From the NCBI GenBank assembly GCA_002007465.1, contig LNAC01000857.1, positions 434,849 to 498,848 on the forward strand: a stretch of DNA of 64,000 nucleotides. The letters run 5' to 3'. The notes beneath the pieces are model-generated. The model was not told where the DNA came from. It did no database searches and saw only the letters and a program-made list of their open reading frames with translations. Source of the DNA: Ailurus styani (taxonomy: Eukaryota; Chordata; Mammalia; Carnivora; Ailuridae). Positions within the stretch are counted from its first letter, which is position 1. Each line of letters opens with the position of its first letter. The translations under genes and the position numbers were made by a program. Shown here one piece after another: positions 1 to 11,583 of the stretch.

Positions 1-960
1 CAGCTGAGTTAGATTATGAGACATATCAGAGTTTTATTTCAGACTTGCCGACAACTTAACCATTAAGAAAAAAAGGACATTTTCTTGAATAAATGTAAGA
101 ATGCATTTATATAGTTAAAAACAAGAAGTACTAAATAAGATTGCAACCAAGTACACGATTAGTTTTCTAAAGTGTAGAGCCATCATATTCTAATGAGTTG
201 CACACTATATACACCTGAGTCATAATGACCCATAGCCATCTCCAAGAAATGTCAGGTGCAGGCCATTGAAAGAGAACTATTATTTTTCTTCCCATAAAAC
301 ATTTAAAAAACAAATATGAGACAGGAAATGCATAGTATCCATTAATAAAGGTATATGCCATATTTATTATATATTTTATGTATTAAATATCATACATAGG
401 ACTTATAGTATATTTAAATCTACACTTATATACATCTAAAGATTGTTAGGATACACAAAAATTGAATGATGATTGTTAGCATTAGAAAGGGGAAAGGAAT
501 AGAATAAAGGGTAAAGGATAAAAGTGAATTATATTTTATTGGTAACAGTTTATTTCTACACTTAAATACTCCAATAAAAATAAGTAAAATTAATTTTGAA
601 TAGAGAGTATTTAGTATTTCTAATATTGCTATATACACTCTATTTTCAAATGTCATAAAAATGATTTTAAAAATAATTTTTAATGATTGACTTTGCGAAC
701 ATCCCAGATTTCTAAGAGATTAGAAAAAAGATGAAGGAAATAAAGTGTTAATATTTTGCTGCAAAATTTTGGGAATGAGAAGTGGATTTAAGGTGGATTG
801 TTTTATTCAAATGAATTCTCTGAATTTTACAGAATGTCCACACTGCGCATGCAATTCTTTTGTAATCAGTGAAAGAGTTAAAAAAAAAAAAAGAGGAAAA
901 AGGAAAAATATCCTCAAGATATAAAGTCTGGTAATGACCAGACAATAGAAATTATATAGA
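1..960. other. AT-rich intergenic DNA, nothing recognised
   Basis: This stretch is AT-rich and holds only short chance open frames on the minus strand (65-76 codons, no similarity I recognise). There is a short A-run near 880-892. I see no SINE or L1 signature and no coding periodicity. It is the upstream flank of the SPIN2 promoter region. Confidence 0.6.
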
Positions 961-1149
961 TATTAGGTCAGGATGGCAGACTGAGGCGCGTTTCTCTCCT
1001 CCTACCTCAAATCCTTTTTAATAACAGGAAAGGCAGTTTTCTGTATATAAAGAATAACTCCAGAAGGGCACGGGGTAAAGAAAGGGCAGATTCTTGGAAG
1101 ATGGAAAGCAGATGAGGCAAGGGCACTGAGGTGGGGGCTGTGGTGAGAA

Positions 1150-1720
1150 GACTGGCTCCAGGGGCGCGAGGGTTGTGGGCCCAGAGGCTCCCTACTTTGG
1201 AAAGGGGCGGAGCTGGGAGCCAAGGAGAGCCTTCCNTCTTAGGACCAGGGTGGTGGGCTTAGGAGTGGAAGGATGTGGGTGGGCAAATGGTGGTTGGCAG
1301 GAAGGGGAGGCCTCACTCCTGGCAGGAAGCTGCGCTACGGGAAGAGGGAGGAGACTGCGGCGGCAGCAGAGGCTGGTGGGAGCCAGATGTGGCAGAGCGG
1401 CTGCCGCCAGCAGTGAGGCTGAGGGTCCGTGAGCCCTGTGCTGGGGACACCGCATCAATCCGCTTCACCTTCCTCACTGGTCTCCAATACACGCTTCCCG
1501 TCTACGGATCCTCCCCTCTCAGCTCGTGCAAACACCCAACTCATCGCCTGCTGATCCTCTTTCGCCACAGACTCACAGCGGAGGCAGCGCGACAAGGTGT
1601 CCCATTTGGGCACGTGAGGCCCGTGATCCCCGGACGTGGGGAGGTGGGCAATGGACTAGAAAACTGGAGGATGGGGGTTGATGGGTGCCCGGGGTGGGGG
1701 GAAATTGGGGTCGGTGCCCC
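1150..1720 (+). promoter_or_regulatory. Candidate SPIN2 promoter and 5' untranslated exon region (GC-rich, CpG-containing)
   Basis: Base composition changes sharply here from AT-rich flank to GC-rich sequence with many CpGs, for example the cggcgg-type runs near 1355-1400 and gcgcgac near 1587. A GC-box-like ggggcgg lies at about 1203-1209. A TATA-like tatataaag lies further upstream at 1044-1052, but it is more than 150 bases away and may be chance. SPIN2-type genes have a 5' untranslated exon spliced to a single coding exon, so this island 0.7-1.2 kb upstream of the coding exon is the natural first-exon location. One candidate 5' splice site with strong consensus (AAAG then GTAAGC) ends an exon at about 1812. 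Open frames of up to 151 codons here look like GC-rich chance frames. The exact start site cannot be read from sequence. One base (1236) is N. Confidence 0.5.
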
Positions 1721-2338
1721 CGATGGGTGATGAGGGAGACTAAGAAAGGTAATTTGGGGACTGTGGTGTGTGTGTTGGGGGGAGCTGAAGAGCACCTGAA
1801 TACTATACAAAGGTAAGCCAGGCATGAAAATATATTTGTTGTAGGCGCTCAGCAGGAATATGGAGATGACCAGGAAGAGACATGAAGGAGAGATGAACAC
1901 CAGGCATGTGGATGGGAGGCAAAAGGGATGAAGAATAGATGGCAAAGGGAATGGGACAAGGGGAGTGACATTAGTCGAAATGGAGTAATGGGGTCGGAGC
2001 TAAGAACTGATAAATATTTGTGTTTGGTGTGGGATCTCTAGGATGGCAACAGAGGATCAGGAATTATGCAAAGAGTCTGCTCCATCTGGGACCTCAAACC
2101 ACTACAACCACCACAACCACCTCCTCTCTAATCCTGCAGCACAATCAAAGAATCCTGGAGGGAGGGCACTGAAAGCAAATATGCAGTAGTGTCCTGATAC
2201 CCAGTATTCCTGCTGGACACTTCTGAATAACTTGGGCAGAATGTACCTGGTGCCGAGGGAATTTCCAATACAGAGGGAAAAAAGCTCACACTATAATATG
2301 CCAAATATTTCTCCTTAGCCTCTTTCCACCTCCTGCAG
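1721..2338 (+). other. Probable 5'UTR or intron of SPIN2, ending in a splice acceptor
   Basis: No gene or repeat is recognised between the GC-rich region and the coding exon. The right end carries a good 3' splice site: a pyrimidine-rich run at about 2309-2336 followed by the AG at 2337-2338. This would start the coding exon at 2339, two bases before the ATG. A candidate donor is at 1813 (GTAAGC). Placing the intron here agrees with the usual SPIN2 layout, but no transcript evidence is available. Confidence 0.5.
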
Positions 2339-2340
2339 GT

Positions 2341-3117
2341 ATGAAGACCCTTCACAAAAAGGCAGCTGCAGGGCAGCAAACCAGGGAAACTGTTGATCAT
2401 CACATGGGATCTGCAAATATGAGGAAGAAAAAGACCTGTCAAAAGAAACAGAGGGGTAGACCTTCATCCCAGCCCCGAAGGAACATAGTGGGCTGCAGAA
2501 TTTCACATGGGTGGAAGGAAGGCAACGAACCCATCACCCAGTGGAAAGGAACAGTTCTGGATCAGGTGCCTATCAACCCCTCTCTTTACCTGGTCAAATA
2601 TGATGGAATTGACTGTGTCTATGGATTGGAACTTCACAGAGATGAAAGGATTTTAAAGCTTAAAATCCTTCCTGATAAGGTGCCATTTTCTCGAGTCAGA
2701 GATGTGCATCTTGCAAATACCATAATTGGTAAAGCTGTGGAACATATGTTTGAGGGTGAGCATGGTTCTAAGGATGAATGGAGGGGAATGGTCTTAGCCC
2801 AAGCACCGATCATGAAAGCCTGGTTTTATATTACCTATGAGAAGGATCCTGTTTTGTACATGTACCAGCTTCTAGATGATTACAGAGAAGGAGATCTCCG
2901 TATCATGCCAGAGTCCAGTGAGTCTCCTCCAGCAGAGAGGGAGCCAGAAGGAGTTATAGATGGCCTCATAGGTAAACATGTGGAATATACCAAAGAAGAT
3001 GGCTCCAAAAGGACAGGCAAGGTCATTCACCAAGTCAAAGCCAAACCCTCTGTGTATTTCATCAAGTTTGATGATGATTTCCATATCTATGTCTATGATT
3101 TGGTGAAAAAGTCCTAA
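2341..3117 (+). CDS. SPIN2B: Spindlin-2 (SPIN2-type), histone-methylation reader with three Tudor-like repeats
   Basis: The single uninterrupted frame encodes 258 residues, the usual length for SPIN2 and SPIN3. Spindlins are nuclear reader proteins that bind histone H3 trimethylated at lysine 4, with asymmetric arginine 8 methylation as a second mark. Three Spin/Ssty Tudor-like repeats are visible at about residues 48-100, 128-182 and 208-255. The second repeat keeps the aromatic cage: F137, W147, Y166 and Y173, each four below the known SPIN1 positions. The first repeat keeps W58, W68, Y87 and Y94, with I90 where SPIN1 has F. A basic, low-complexity N-terminus (about residues 28-47) is a likely nuclear localisation signal. 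The ATG is two bases after a splice acceptor, and the frame ends in TAA at 3115-3117. YDGIDC and [11 protein letters not shown] fit SPIN2 better than SPIN3 or SPIN4; the A or B paralogue cannot be decided. The frame has no defects, so I call it functional. Confidence 0.93.
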   Translation: MKTLHKKAAAGQQTRETVDHHMGSANMRKKKTCQKKQRGRPSSQPRRNIVGCRISHGWKEGNEPITQWKGTVLDQVPINPSLYLVKYDGIDCVYGLELHRDERILKLKILPDKVPFSRVRDVHLANTIIGKAVEHMFEGEHGSKDEWRGMVLAQAPIMKAWFYITYEKDPVLYMYQLLDDYREGDLRIMPESSESPPAEREPEGVIDGLIGKHVEYTKEDGSKRTGKVIHQVKAKPSVYFIKFDDDFHIYVYDLVKKS

Positions 3118-4830
3118 CTGTTAGGGTAAAATTTGCCACATTTGTCGAGGCAAATGTATGTTTTGGATACACACAAAAATATTACTTTTCAGTGCATTTA
3201 AACTTAGAATCCCTTTTAACCCAAAATCTTAACCAGCATAACTTTTATTTGTTTTGAAAAATACAATTGTATATGGACATGACATACTGTGTGTAAGAAA
3301 TTTCTCTTGTTGAAAAGATTGGGTGTGTTTGGTAAATGGGGCATGAAAGGAAGGAACAGCTGTAAATTCAGGCTATGGATAAACATTAGCTAGTATCATA
3401 ATTGGTCATCTTAAAAAAGAATGGGAATTAGCTGGTCTGGTCTAGAGAGGGAGGAGGAGAAGAAGCTAGAGATGGGCTGTGGGGGGAAGATAAAGGGGAG
3501 GTGACTGCTTAAGAAGTGGGATAGGGTCAGAAATGGAGAGTTTTCCTGGAGGAGGGATGACCTAAAGAGAGAGGCAACCCAGTGGGACGGGGCGGAAAAT
3601 TAACAGAAGGAAAGTGAGATCTTGGGGCTTAGAGGAAAACAGTATACCTTGAGAAGAAAGGGGCACAAAGAAGCTTTGAAGGGGTCCAGAGCAAGGAGGA
3701 GAAAGAAGTTGGCAGGAATCTGGAGAGGGGCTAAAGAATACTCAAAGGAAGGGTTTATGCATGTGTAAGGAGCCAGAAGGGGAGGAACACTGAGGAAGAA
3801 AGAATTCCAAGGAGAAATGTTGAAAGAGGAAGTGAGAACACAGAAAAGGTGTGGGGAGTGAGGCCCATGAGAGATGAGGTGGGGAAACCCAGATAAAAGT
3901 TGGACTTCTGGTAGTATCCACATTGTTCTTCCCAGCTCTGTGCGAGAAAGGATGCAATAACTGTCAAAGAACCAGATGGATTGGAAGTTCCCTAGAATGG
4001 CATTTTGACAGGGATGACTCAAGAGTTAAGCAGAAGCCAACTTTATACCTAAAAGGCTTTTCTTACTTCAGGGAGCTTACGCCACACCTACCAAGTAGAA
4101 ACCCAAGCCTCAGCCTAAACACATTGACCTGAAACCCCATGAACAGGGGGCTGTGAACAGCCTCCTCACTTTTCCCAGAGGACCCAGGTGCAGTAAATCT
4201 TGGACCTGAAGTTCTCAGTTCATTTCCCCTACACTGGATAAACAGTTCTTGTGGGGAGTGGATTTGGCGCAGGGGTGGGGAGACACTCAGATCTTAAAAG
4301 ATTTCCCACCTTGCATTTAGAAAGTATTTTATACAGAAAAATAGAAACTTGATGAACTCAGGTACAGCGGTCCTCTCACTATTCTTTCTCATACTGGACT
4401 GTGCCTTGCCTCCCTGCAGAGGAGGGGCATCAGTGGATGGAGCTTAATGTTTCTCTCCAGGACATGAGGAGTACTTGACAGTCCATATTTCTCTCAGCAG
4501 CTGCCTGAAACCACAGGTGGCTCCACTTAGTGATTCACCATGTGGAGGTCTGCTGCCCCCAAAAGCCCCATTCAGGCTATACCCTTATAAAGCTGGTGGC
4601 TGTTAACCCTTCACAGGTACATCCTGGTCAGTCTTGCCCACCCCAACCACACAGAGAAGCTGTGATGTAATTTTGCATAGTTCTGTTTCCAGGTGAAATG
4701 AATGGCATGGAGCAGTTGGGCTGGGAGTTGTGACTTTGTATAACTAACTACTTCAACTGTATAATGCTGCATAGAGGGGTGATGGTTGGTGGGGAGAGCA
4801 CGCAATAATCCCAATAAAGTCCCTCAGAAA
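3118..4830 (+). other. Probable SPIN2 3'UTR with purine-rich tract
   Basis: No coding frame or interspersed repeat is evident. The plus strand is strongly purine-rich from about 3430 to 3890, which creates spurious open frames on the minus strand. The first AATAAA after the stop codon is at 4813-4818, so the simplest reading is a 3'UTR of about 1.7 kb. Confidence 0.5.
4813..4818 (+). other. Candidate SPIN2 polyadenylation signal (AATAAA)
   Basis: AATAAA is followed about 28 bases later by a CA-type cleavage context and then by a GT/T-rich stretch (gagtttgtgtcctttttt), which is a typical downstream element. It is the first canonical signal after the SPIN2 stop. Confidence 0.55.
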
Positions 4831-7800
4831 TACTGTGTCCTGACACATTGAGTTTGTGTCCTTTTTTCTCCTCCTTGCCTTTCCCTAGTCCTGTTGTGGT
4901 TCTCTTCAAAACACTCCACCTCACACTTCACTAAAATATACCCATGCCCTCAAAGAAAGAGTTAAGGTGACCCCACTGCCCAGGCTTTCTTAACTCCATG
5001 CATAGGAGGGAGACGAAGAGGCAGAGAGCTTCCAGAAATCAAATTGTGGTAATTCCATTTCATTCTTTCCACCCAACATGACCTGAAACTGTTTACTTCA
5101 AGAAATACAAAAAACAAGCCCACCTCAGCATAGCAGGCATTAGTTTTCTTTCATACATCACACAATTCAGTTTAGTAAAACACCTGCTGTCCACCCATTG
5201 GCCAATTTCATCCAGCTGTCATGTTTTGTTTGATCCTGATGTTTTTATTTGCCATTTTTATATTAGCTACTGAGACATGTGGGAGACTTCACAATATAAA
5301 AATTCATATTTCTGGCCCACTGGAAAACAAAACAAAACAATAAACTGAAGATTAGGGCCCATATTCCAACAAAGACACAAACAGGTGGGTGTGAGGAAGG
5401 GCTCAGCCCACTTTAGATTCTGAATGCTTTCTCAGCCTGGCCATACCTCTAGTTGGCCTGCTTCCCTCCAATAAAAATCCCAATTGCCCTTGGAGCCATT
5501 TTCCTGTATAGTTTTGGAGCTAGATCCATGGGAAACTGCATATCCCCCATTTTGCCTTATTCTCCCCATTTCTCTTTAAATTCATTTGTTTTATCTTTGT
5601 CCTCCAATACTTACTTTAGGTGGGCTCTCTCCCAGGCAGTCTTCTAGGCACAGGTACTGATGATATAGTAATGAACAAAAGAAAGAAATAAAATAATCTT
5701 ACCCTCATGAGACTTACATTTTAGTGTGGGAGACAGATAGTAGCCAAGATTCAATAAGTAAAACACAAAGTATTATTAAAGCGATAAGTGTTAAGAAGAA
5801 AAATAAACAAGGTAAGGACTGGAAAATAAGAATTTCGAGTTAAAAGCTGAAATTGTATAAATAGGAGTCTGGAGAACATGACTTCGGCATAAAGACCTGA
5901 AAGCAATTAGAGAGCTGCTCCTGTGGCTATCTGGGGAAGAAGCATTCCACATAGAACAACAAGTGTTGAGACCCCAGCTAGGAGTAAGTTTGTCATGTTC
6001 AAGGAATACTGAGGATACCAGCATTGCTGAAACTGATTGAGCAAGGTAGAGAATATCAGGAAGTGAGTTCAGAGAAGTAATGTGAATCTGGGAGAAGCAG
6101 AAAGGTTACAGACTTGAAGGTTCTAGAATGAAATTTGGCTTATACACTGAATGTGAGAGGTAGCCATCTGAGTATTTTTAGCATAGGCATGACATAATTT
6201 GTCTCATATTTGAACAAGATCACTCTGGCAACTCTGGAAAATAATTTGTATGGGGTTCAAAGATGGAAAAAGGGAGTTCAAATATACTAACAAAACAGTG
6301 GAAAGCCCTAAAAATAGGTTTACATACAGGAAACTTGAATCGTAATAGAAGTGACATTTCAGATGAATGATGAAAAGACATTTTATTCAATAAATGGTGC
6401 TGCAACAGGTTTCTTTGTCATATCCCAAAAAATAACCGCCTTTATCACACTTTACATAAATAATACATTCTAAGTGGAAAAAAGGAACTACTTTAATTTG
6501 AAAAGTAACACTTACATAAAGTTAAAAATATAAAATAGAAGTTGATGTTTATATTTTTTCCTATGAAAATGGGTAAGATTTCATTTCAAGGCAAAAACAC
6601 CACAGGTAGTAAAGGAAAAATCTAATAAATTTGATTATTTTAAAATATGCAATGTTTTCATACTCCTATACATTTTGTTCATTTTTATGTTATATACTTT
6701 AAAATATGCAAAATTTCAAAAACCATCATATGTGAAGTGGAATAAAATGAGATTAAGCTATACAAACTTCAATAGTTAAAATGAGTGAAGTAACAAAAAT
6801 ACATCTAATGATTAAAAAAACAAACAATCCATAGGAAACTTAGCAAAAAATATGAACAGGCAATTCACAAAGATATCACATGATCAATAAACATATATTA
6901 CCTTAATCAGCTCCCTATTACCTTATTGTATCTTTTCTGTAACATATGTCATCTTCTAACATACTATGTGATTTACTTAGTTAATATGTATATTGTTGTT
7001 TTTCTACCAGAATGTGATCCTTGAAAGTGCATGATTTTCCTTCCTTTGTACTCACGAATGTATTTCAAGTTACTATAAAAGTACCTGGAATATAGTAGGT
7101 GTTTAATACATATCTGTTGACTATATGAATCTCATCATTAAATACAATAATGGAAATTAAAATGTTTTCACACACATCAGATCAGCAGCATATGTGAAGT
7201 TTGAAAATATGTATTGACCAGTTAAGCAAGTGGTATATTCCATATGCCGTAGGTGAGTGTTTAGTCAGAGAGAAATTTTCCATTATCTAGTGATTTTCAA
7301 GATGGCATATTTCCAGCAATTTCACTCTTATATATTAATATAAGGCAATTTTGTATGTATCTCATATGTTTTTACATGTTTTGCAAGCAAGACACTGACT
7401 ATTCTTTTTTAAAAGCTATCTTTTAGAAGATGTTTGAATGGGAAACTGCTTTGGAAGATAAAGATAGGATCTCTCTCTTAATTAAAAAGCAAGTTTGCTT
7501 AGAATGTTTGGAAGATATAGAGTGATTCCCTCTGGAGCGAGGGCCAGGAATGTTTTTTCCAATAAAATATTGTCTCCTTCAAAAGCAAACAGAAAGGATG
7601 CTTCCTGATCATTATAAAATTCTAGTTTCCACACTGAGGTTTCCTCCATTGTAATGCAACCCACCTTATATGTAGGTGTCTTGTGACAAATTTGCATCAC
7701 TCTATGGGAGGTGGGACTCAGTTTTCTAGGGTAAAAATTCTGATATTCAGGCAATTGTTATTACTGTGAATAATGAGCTACCCTTTGTCTCTGACTCAGA

Positions 7801-8324
7801 AGTCTCATGTTTTCTTCTGGCACCCAAGAAACAGTGGCAATCTACATCATTAGCTCACAAATAATTTTATAATCTTTACAGTTCTTGGTATGTGTAGCAA
7901 TGAGGATAGAATGCTGATATAAGCATGGCTTTCTGTAAGAGGAAGAATGAAGACCTCACCAGATAAATAATAGAATTTGAAGGTAATTTATTTGAATTGG
8001 TGGTAAATTACAGACAAGCTATCAATAAATACTCGTCCCTCTTTAAATGAGGATGAATTGGGGAAGTGGTTCTAAGATGAGAGCTAGTGGCTCCCTGTCC
8101 ACAATGAGGATCAAAGTTTATATGCACCAATCTAAATATGCTGGAAAACTTTGGAAAAGAGAGAAAGTCAAGCTTCTATGGCTCTGTTAGATAGGGATGC
8201 TCAAAACATGATTCTATAAACAAAAAAGCATAATCAGACCTATAAATACAGATAACAAAGTAACGGTTGTCATTAACATGGGAATGGGTAAAATGGGTAA
8301 AGAGGAGTGAGAGATTCAGGCTTT
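4831..8324. other. AT-rich intergenic DNA, mostly unassigned
   Basis: No gene is recognised. Open frames are short (at most 90 codons) and unlike any family I know. No young SINE or L1 lies here, in contrast to the rest of the window. The part at 5650-6290 resembles an old interspersed repeat and is listed separately. Confidence 0.5.
5650..6290 (+). repeat. Possible ancient mammalian interspersed repeat (family not assigned)
   Basis: The text runs through a familiar order of phrases: 'acttacattttagtgtggga' with gagacagatag, then a region of the gataagtgttaagaag type, then 'gacataatttgtctcatatt' before 'aagatcactctggcaactct'. I associate these with an old, diverged mammalian repeat that is common in intergenic DNA. 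I cannot name the family with confidence. A RepeatMasker run would settle it. Confidence 0.35.
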
Positions 8325-8510
8325 TAGTTTTGGAATGAATAAGTCATGTGAATAAAAGACACAACGTATAATTCAGAAATTACAATGATACCTAATACCA
8401 TTGTATGGTGACAGATGATAACTACACTTGTGGTGAACATACCATAATGTATAGAGAAATTCAATCACTATGTTGTATACTTGAAACTAACATTGAGTCA
8501 AGTCCACCCA
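8325..8510 (+). mobile_element. Old L1 3' end (L1M-type 3'UTR remnant)
   Basis: The phrases 'tatggtgacagatgataact', 'cataatgtatagagaaattc' and 'aatcactatgttgtatactt' followed by gaaactaa are the hallmark terminal 3'UTR of older mammalian L1 elements in the plus orientation. No ORF sequence is left beside it. It predates the SINE inserted 70 bases downstream. Confidence 0.65.
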
Positions 8511-8580
8511 AATAAATTGGGTAAAAAGCTTATTCTACCCACACTTGTGGAAGAAAATGTCATCAAGAAAGAGCTAACGG

Positions 8581-8750
8581 GGGCGCCTGGGTGGCTCAGT
8601 GGGTTAAAGCCTCTGCTTTCGGCTCAGGTCATGATCTCAGGGTCCTGGGATCGAGGCCCGCATCGGGCTCTCTGCTCTGCAGGGAGCCTGCTTCCCCCTC
8701 TCTCTCTGCCTGCCTCTCTGCCTCCTTGTGATCTCTCTCCCTCTGTGAAA

Positions 8751-8793
<43 letters not shown>

Positions 8794-8794
8794 A
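8581..8794 (+). mobile_element. Young CAN-SINE (mustelid-type, tRNA-Lys derived)
   Basis: A complete SINE with intact-looking internal Pol III boxes: A box tggctcagtgg at 8592-8602 and a B-box-like ggatcgaggcc at 8648-8658. A CT-rich segment and a tail expanded to (AAAT)n follow. It is flanked by a perfect 16-base TSD (aagaaagagctaacgg) at 8565-8580 and 8795-8810, which indicates a recent insertion. It shares the gctttcgg and gaggcccgc variants with copies at 22629, 32713 and 41609. Confidence 0.93.
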
Positions 8795-8810
8795 AAGAAA
8801 GAGCTAACGG

Positions 8811-10724
8811 GGTTTCAGCTGGGCTTATGGTCATAGCCAGTATGACCTTGTGAGTGAAATTTTTGTGACCAATTCTGTGTACTCTAGCTGTTACCTCTAA
8901 ATCTGAGTATATAGGAGGAGCAGATGCTTTTATTTCCCTGCCCCATAAGGCTCTGATGAGATTCACCCAAATGTAGAAAAGTGTTAGTGGAACACATAAA
9001 TCACTCTCCCACCAGTCTCCCTGTCTCCTCCTTAGTGAATACAATCCCAAGAGGAAAAATGAAAATTACAGCTCAGATTAAAGACTTAAAGGAAGCACAG
9101 GTAGTAAGTAAGAGGTCCAAAGACATGTAAAAGTCCAAGATCTTTTTGCATGCAAGTAAAAATATCTCCAATTATGTTTCTTGTACTCCTTCAGGGTTGC
9201 CTAAACTCCACTGACATTTGCCAAAATTGGATAGGTCAAAATTTAGTGCAAATGCTTCTACACTTTGATTTCCAAAATTTTCACTACATATGTGATGCAC
9301 TGATTATTGGCAATCAGAAGCCTCCATCTCAATAACTCAAGTTATGGTATCACACATTCCCTAGAAAGGGTAACCAAGACACCCCAACAAAATTCAAGAG
9401 TCTACTTACCAAGTAATGATTCTCAGTACTATGTAGGCAATATTTACAATACTTATGTAACCAAACGAGCCTGTCTACTCGATGCACAGCAAAGCCAAAC
9501 CCTGAGACATCACTAGGCAGCAAGGAAAGAGTTTAATTGAGACAAACCAAATGAATGAATGATGCCCTAAATATGCCTCCTGGAATGGGGAGAGAACAAA
9601 TTTTTGCTTGTTCGTTTGTTTGTTTCATAATCATAGGCACTGAGATTACATACATATTGATGAAAATCATGGGGAAATTTATGATATAAGGAAAGATATA
9701 GCATGTGTGTTGAGCAGACTTATATGTAACATATATAACATGTTAAACTTGGGGTGGAGACTTAATATCTGGAGGAGGTAAAATTCACCCCAGAAGGCAG
9801 GAAGTTATGCTAAGACAAGAAGGTGGGCTACAGGCATGGTCATAGAGCTGTGTAAACTGGAATGGGTCTTAGTATCCTTATCTAAGGAAAGAAATTCTGG
9901 GCCTTGTTTGTTCATAAGCTGGAATCATATCAGTTGATCTGGAGTCCAGGCTTCTTCAGAGACAGGGGGGTGGATTTGTTAGTAGGGTTCGAAAAGGCAT
10001 GATGGTTGATTAGGGAGAAACAGTTCTCTGAAAAACAAGCTGTAAGCTTTCTGCTACTTTCAAACTTATTAACCATATGGGGCACAATTTCAATTCCCCC
10101 CTGAGTTATGATCAATTCTCAGTCTTCAGAATTACAATGATAACTGCTGTGGCTACTTCCTCATCTCTGGTAAGGTTTTGGGTAAAGAGAAATTTTTGTT
10201 AATTTAGCTGTAACATGCCTATGTGTAAGACTAAGTAGAAATTTCTATTTTATATGTCACATCAGCAAGGAAATAGAAGCAACAAGGAGTGAGACACGAT
10301 AAGCATTTCCCCGTTACAATTAATTCTTCAGGCGATCAAAGAAAACTTGTTTCTTCATCCCCTCCTATAATGAAAAATGATGACAAGCACCTAACTACCT
10401 TTGGGATATTGAAAAATGTTAATGAGTGTTGGGGTATTCTGCTTTGTCCTTTATATCAATTATCTACAAATCACCATCTTTTGAATGGGGCCACAAACAA
10501 CATTCTGTTATGAAAACTGGCACACATCCTGTGTCATAATCTCTAATTCTGGGGCCACACAACAGGAATGAACCTTTTGAGCTATAAGTCTCTGGGAGTG
10601 ACTATCCATTGTACCCTATAGAAAAGGTAAGCCTTCTCTGTCTGGATGCATATTTACATTACTAAAATTTTTAAGCATTCAAGACAATGCTGCCTTTTTG
10701 AAGATATGAGGGTATTCTAAAGTC
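8811..10724. other. Intergenic DNA, nothing recognised
   Basis: No gene, SINE or L1 signature is seen. Open frames do not exceed about 75 codons apart from one that runs through the neighbouring SINE. I looked for paired long terminal repeats around 9500-10150 and found none. Confidence 0.5.
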
Positions 10725-10740
10725 ATAATAACATACACAG

Positions 10741-10952
10741 GTGGATACCTGGGTGGCTCAGTCAATTAAGCATTTACCTTCAGCTCAGACCATGATCTCA
10801 GAGTCCCGGGGATTGAGTCTCACATCAGGCTCCTTGATCAATGGGGATCCTTCTTTCTCTGCCTGCTTCTCCATCTGCCTGCTGCTACCTGTGCTTGTGA
10901 TCACTTGTTCTTTCTCTCTGTCTGACAAATGAATGAATAAAATCTTTTAAAA
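10741..10952 (+). mobile_element. Older CAN-SINE
   Basis: The head (tacctgggtggctcagtcaa), the 'catgatctcagagtcccggg' block and a GAATGAATAAAATC tail identify a diverged CAN-SINE. An imperfect 16-base TSD (ataataacatacacag versus ataataatatacacag) lies at 10725-10740 and 10953-10968. Confidence 0.88.
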
Positions 10953-11073
10953 ATAATAATATACACAGGAACAAAAAATAATAAACTTGGTAGTAGAGGA
11001 AGGTGGCAGAGGAGTAGGGGGACACTAGGCTTGTCTAATCCCATGAACACAGATAGCTATTGAATAACCCAAA

Positions 11074-11074
<1 letters not shown>

Positions 11075-11128
<54 letters not shown>
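11075..11128 (+). repeat. (CA)n microsatellite in L1 5'UTR
   Basis: About 27 uninterrupted CA units lie inside the 5'UTR of L1 copy A. Confidence 0.97.
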
Positions 11129-11131
<3 letters not shown>

Positions 11132-11403
11132 GTAGACCTGAAGACTAACACAAAAAACTCCACAACTAAATATAGAAAAGAGGCCACATTGAAGAAGGTA
11201 GGAAGTGAAGAGACATGACTTAGGGTAGAAATTTATTGAAGGTGCAGCAGAAAATACTGGTCATGGTAAGCAAGAGAGAGAGAAGTCCACCAAGTAACAC
11301 ACAAGGAGAACATTTCCCAAAGCCATGGGCTGAAAGGAGTTGAATTTCTTGAGTTCCTGAAACGAGGAGGGCTTAAAGTCTGGGGTTTTAAAGGTCATCT
11401 GGT

Positions 11404-11583
11404 GGGGTCCCTGGGTGGCTCAGTGGGTTAAACCTCTGCCTTCAGCCCTAGTCATGATCTCAGAGTCCTGGGATCGAGCCCTGCATCTGCCTCTCTGCTC
11501 AGCGGGGAGCCTACATCCTCCTGTCTCTCTGCTTGCCTCTCTGCCTACTTGTGATCTCTCTCTTTCTGTCAAATTTTTAAAAA
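11404..11583 (+). mobile_element. CAN-SINE in the 5'UTR of L1 copy A
   Basis: The SINE head (ggggtccctgggtggctcag), the catgatctcagagtcctggg block and a short TTTTTAAAAA tail are present. No convincing TSD is visible. A deletion at the 3' side is possible, because the tail lacks the usual AAATAAA repeats. Confidence 0.85.

Noticed and set aside
1275..1730. 151-codon open frame on the plus strand in the GC-rich region, and overlapping minus-strand frames of up to 134 codons
   Set aside because: GC-rich sequence opens frames by chance. No recognisable domain or coding bias is seen, and the region fits a promoter or 5' exon. One base is N.
3600..4022. 140-codon minus-strand frame downstream of SPIN2
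   Set aside because: It is the reverse of a purine-rich tract, giving a low-complexity S/P/F/L-rich translation with no family match. The region is better read as SPIN2 3'UTR.
8581..8794. tRNA-like A and B boxes in the SINEs
   Set aside because: They belong to tRNA-derived SINE heads. The sequences do not fold into a functional tRNA and carry SINE bodies and tails, so no tRNA gene is called.
9500..10150. Possible LTR or endogenous retrovirus remnant
   Set aside because: I looked for paired repeats, a polyadenylation signal with TG...CA ends, and gag or pol motifs, and found none.
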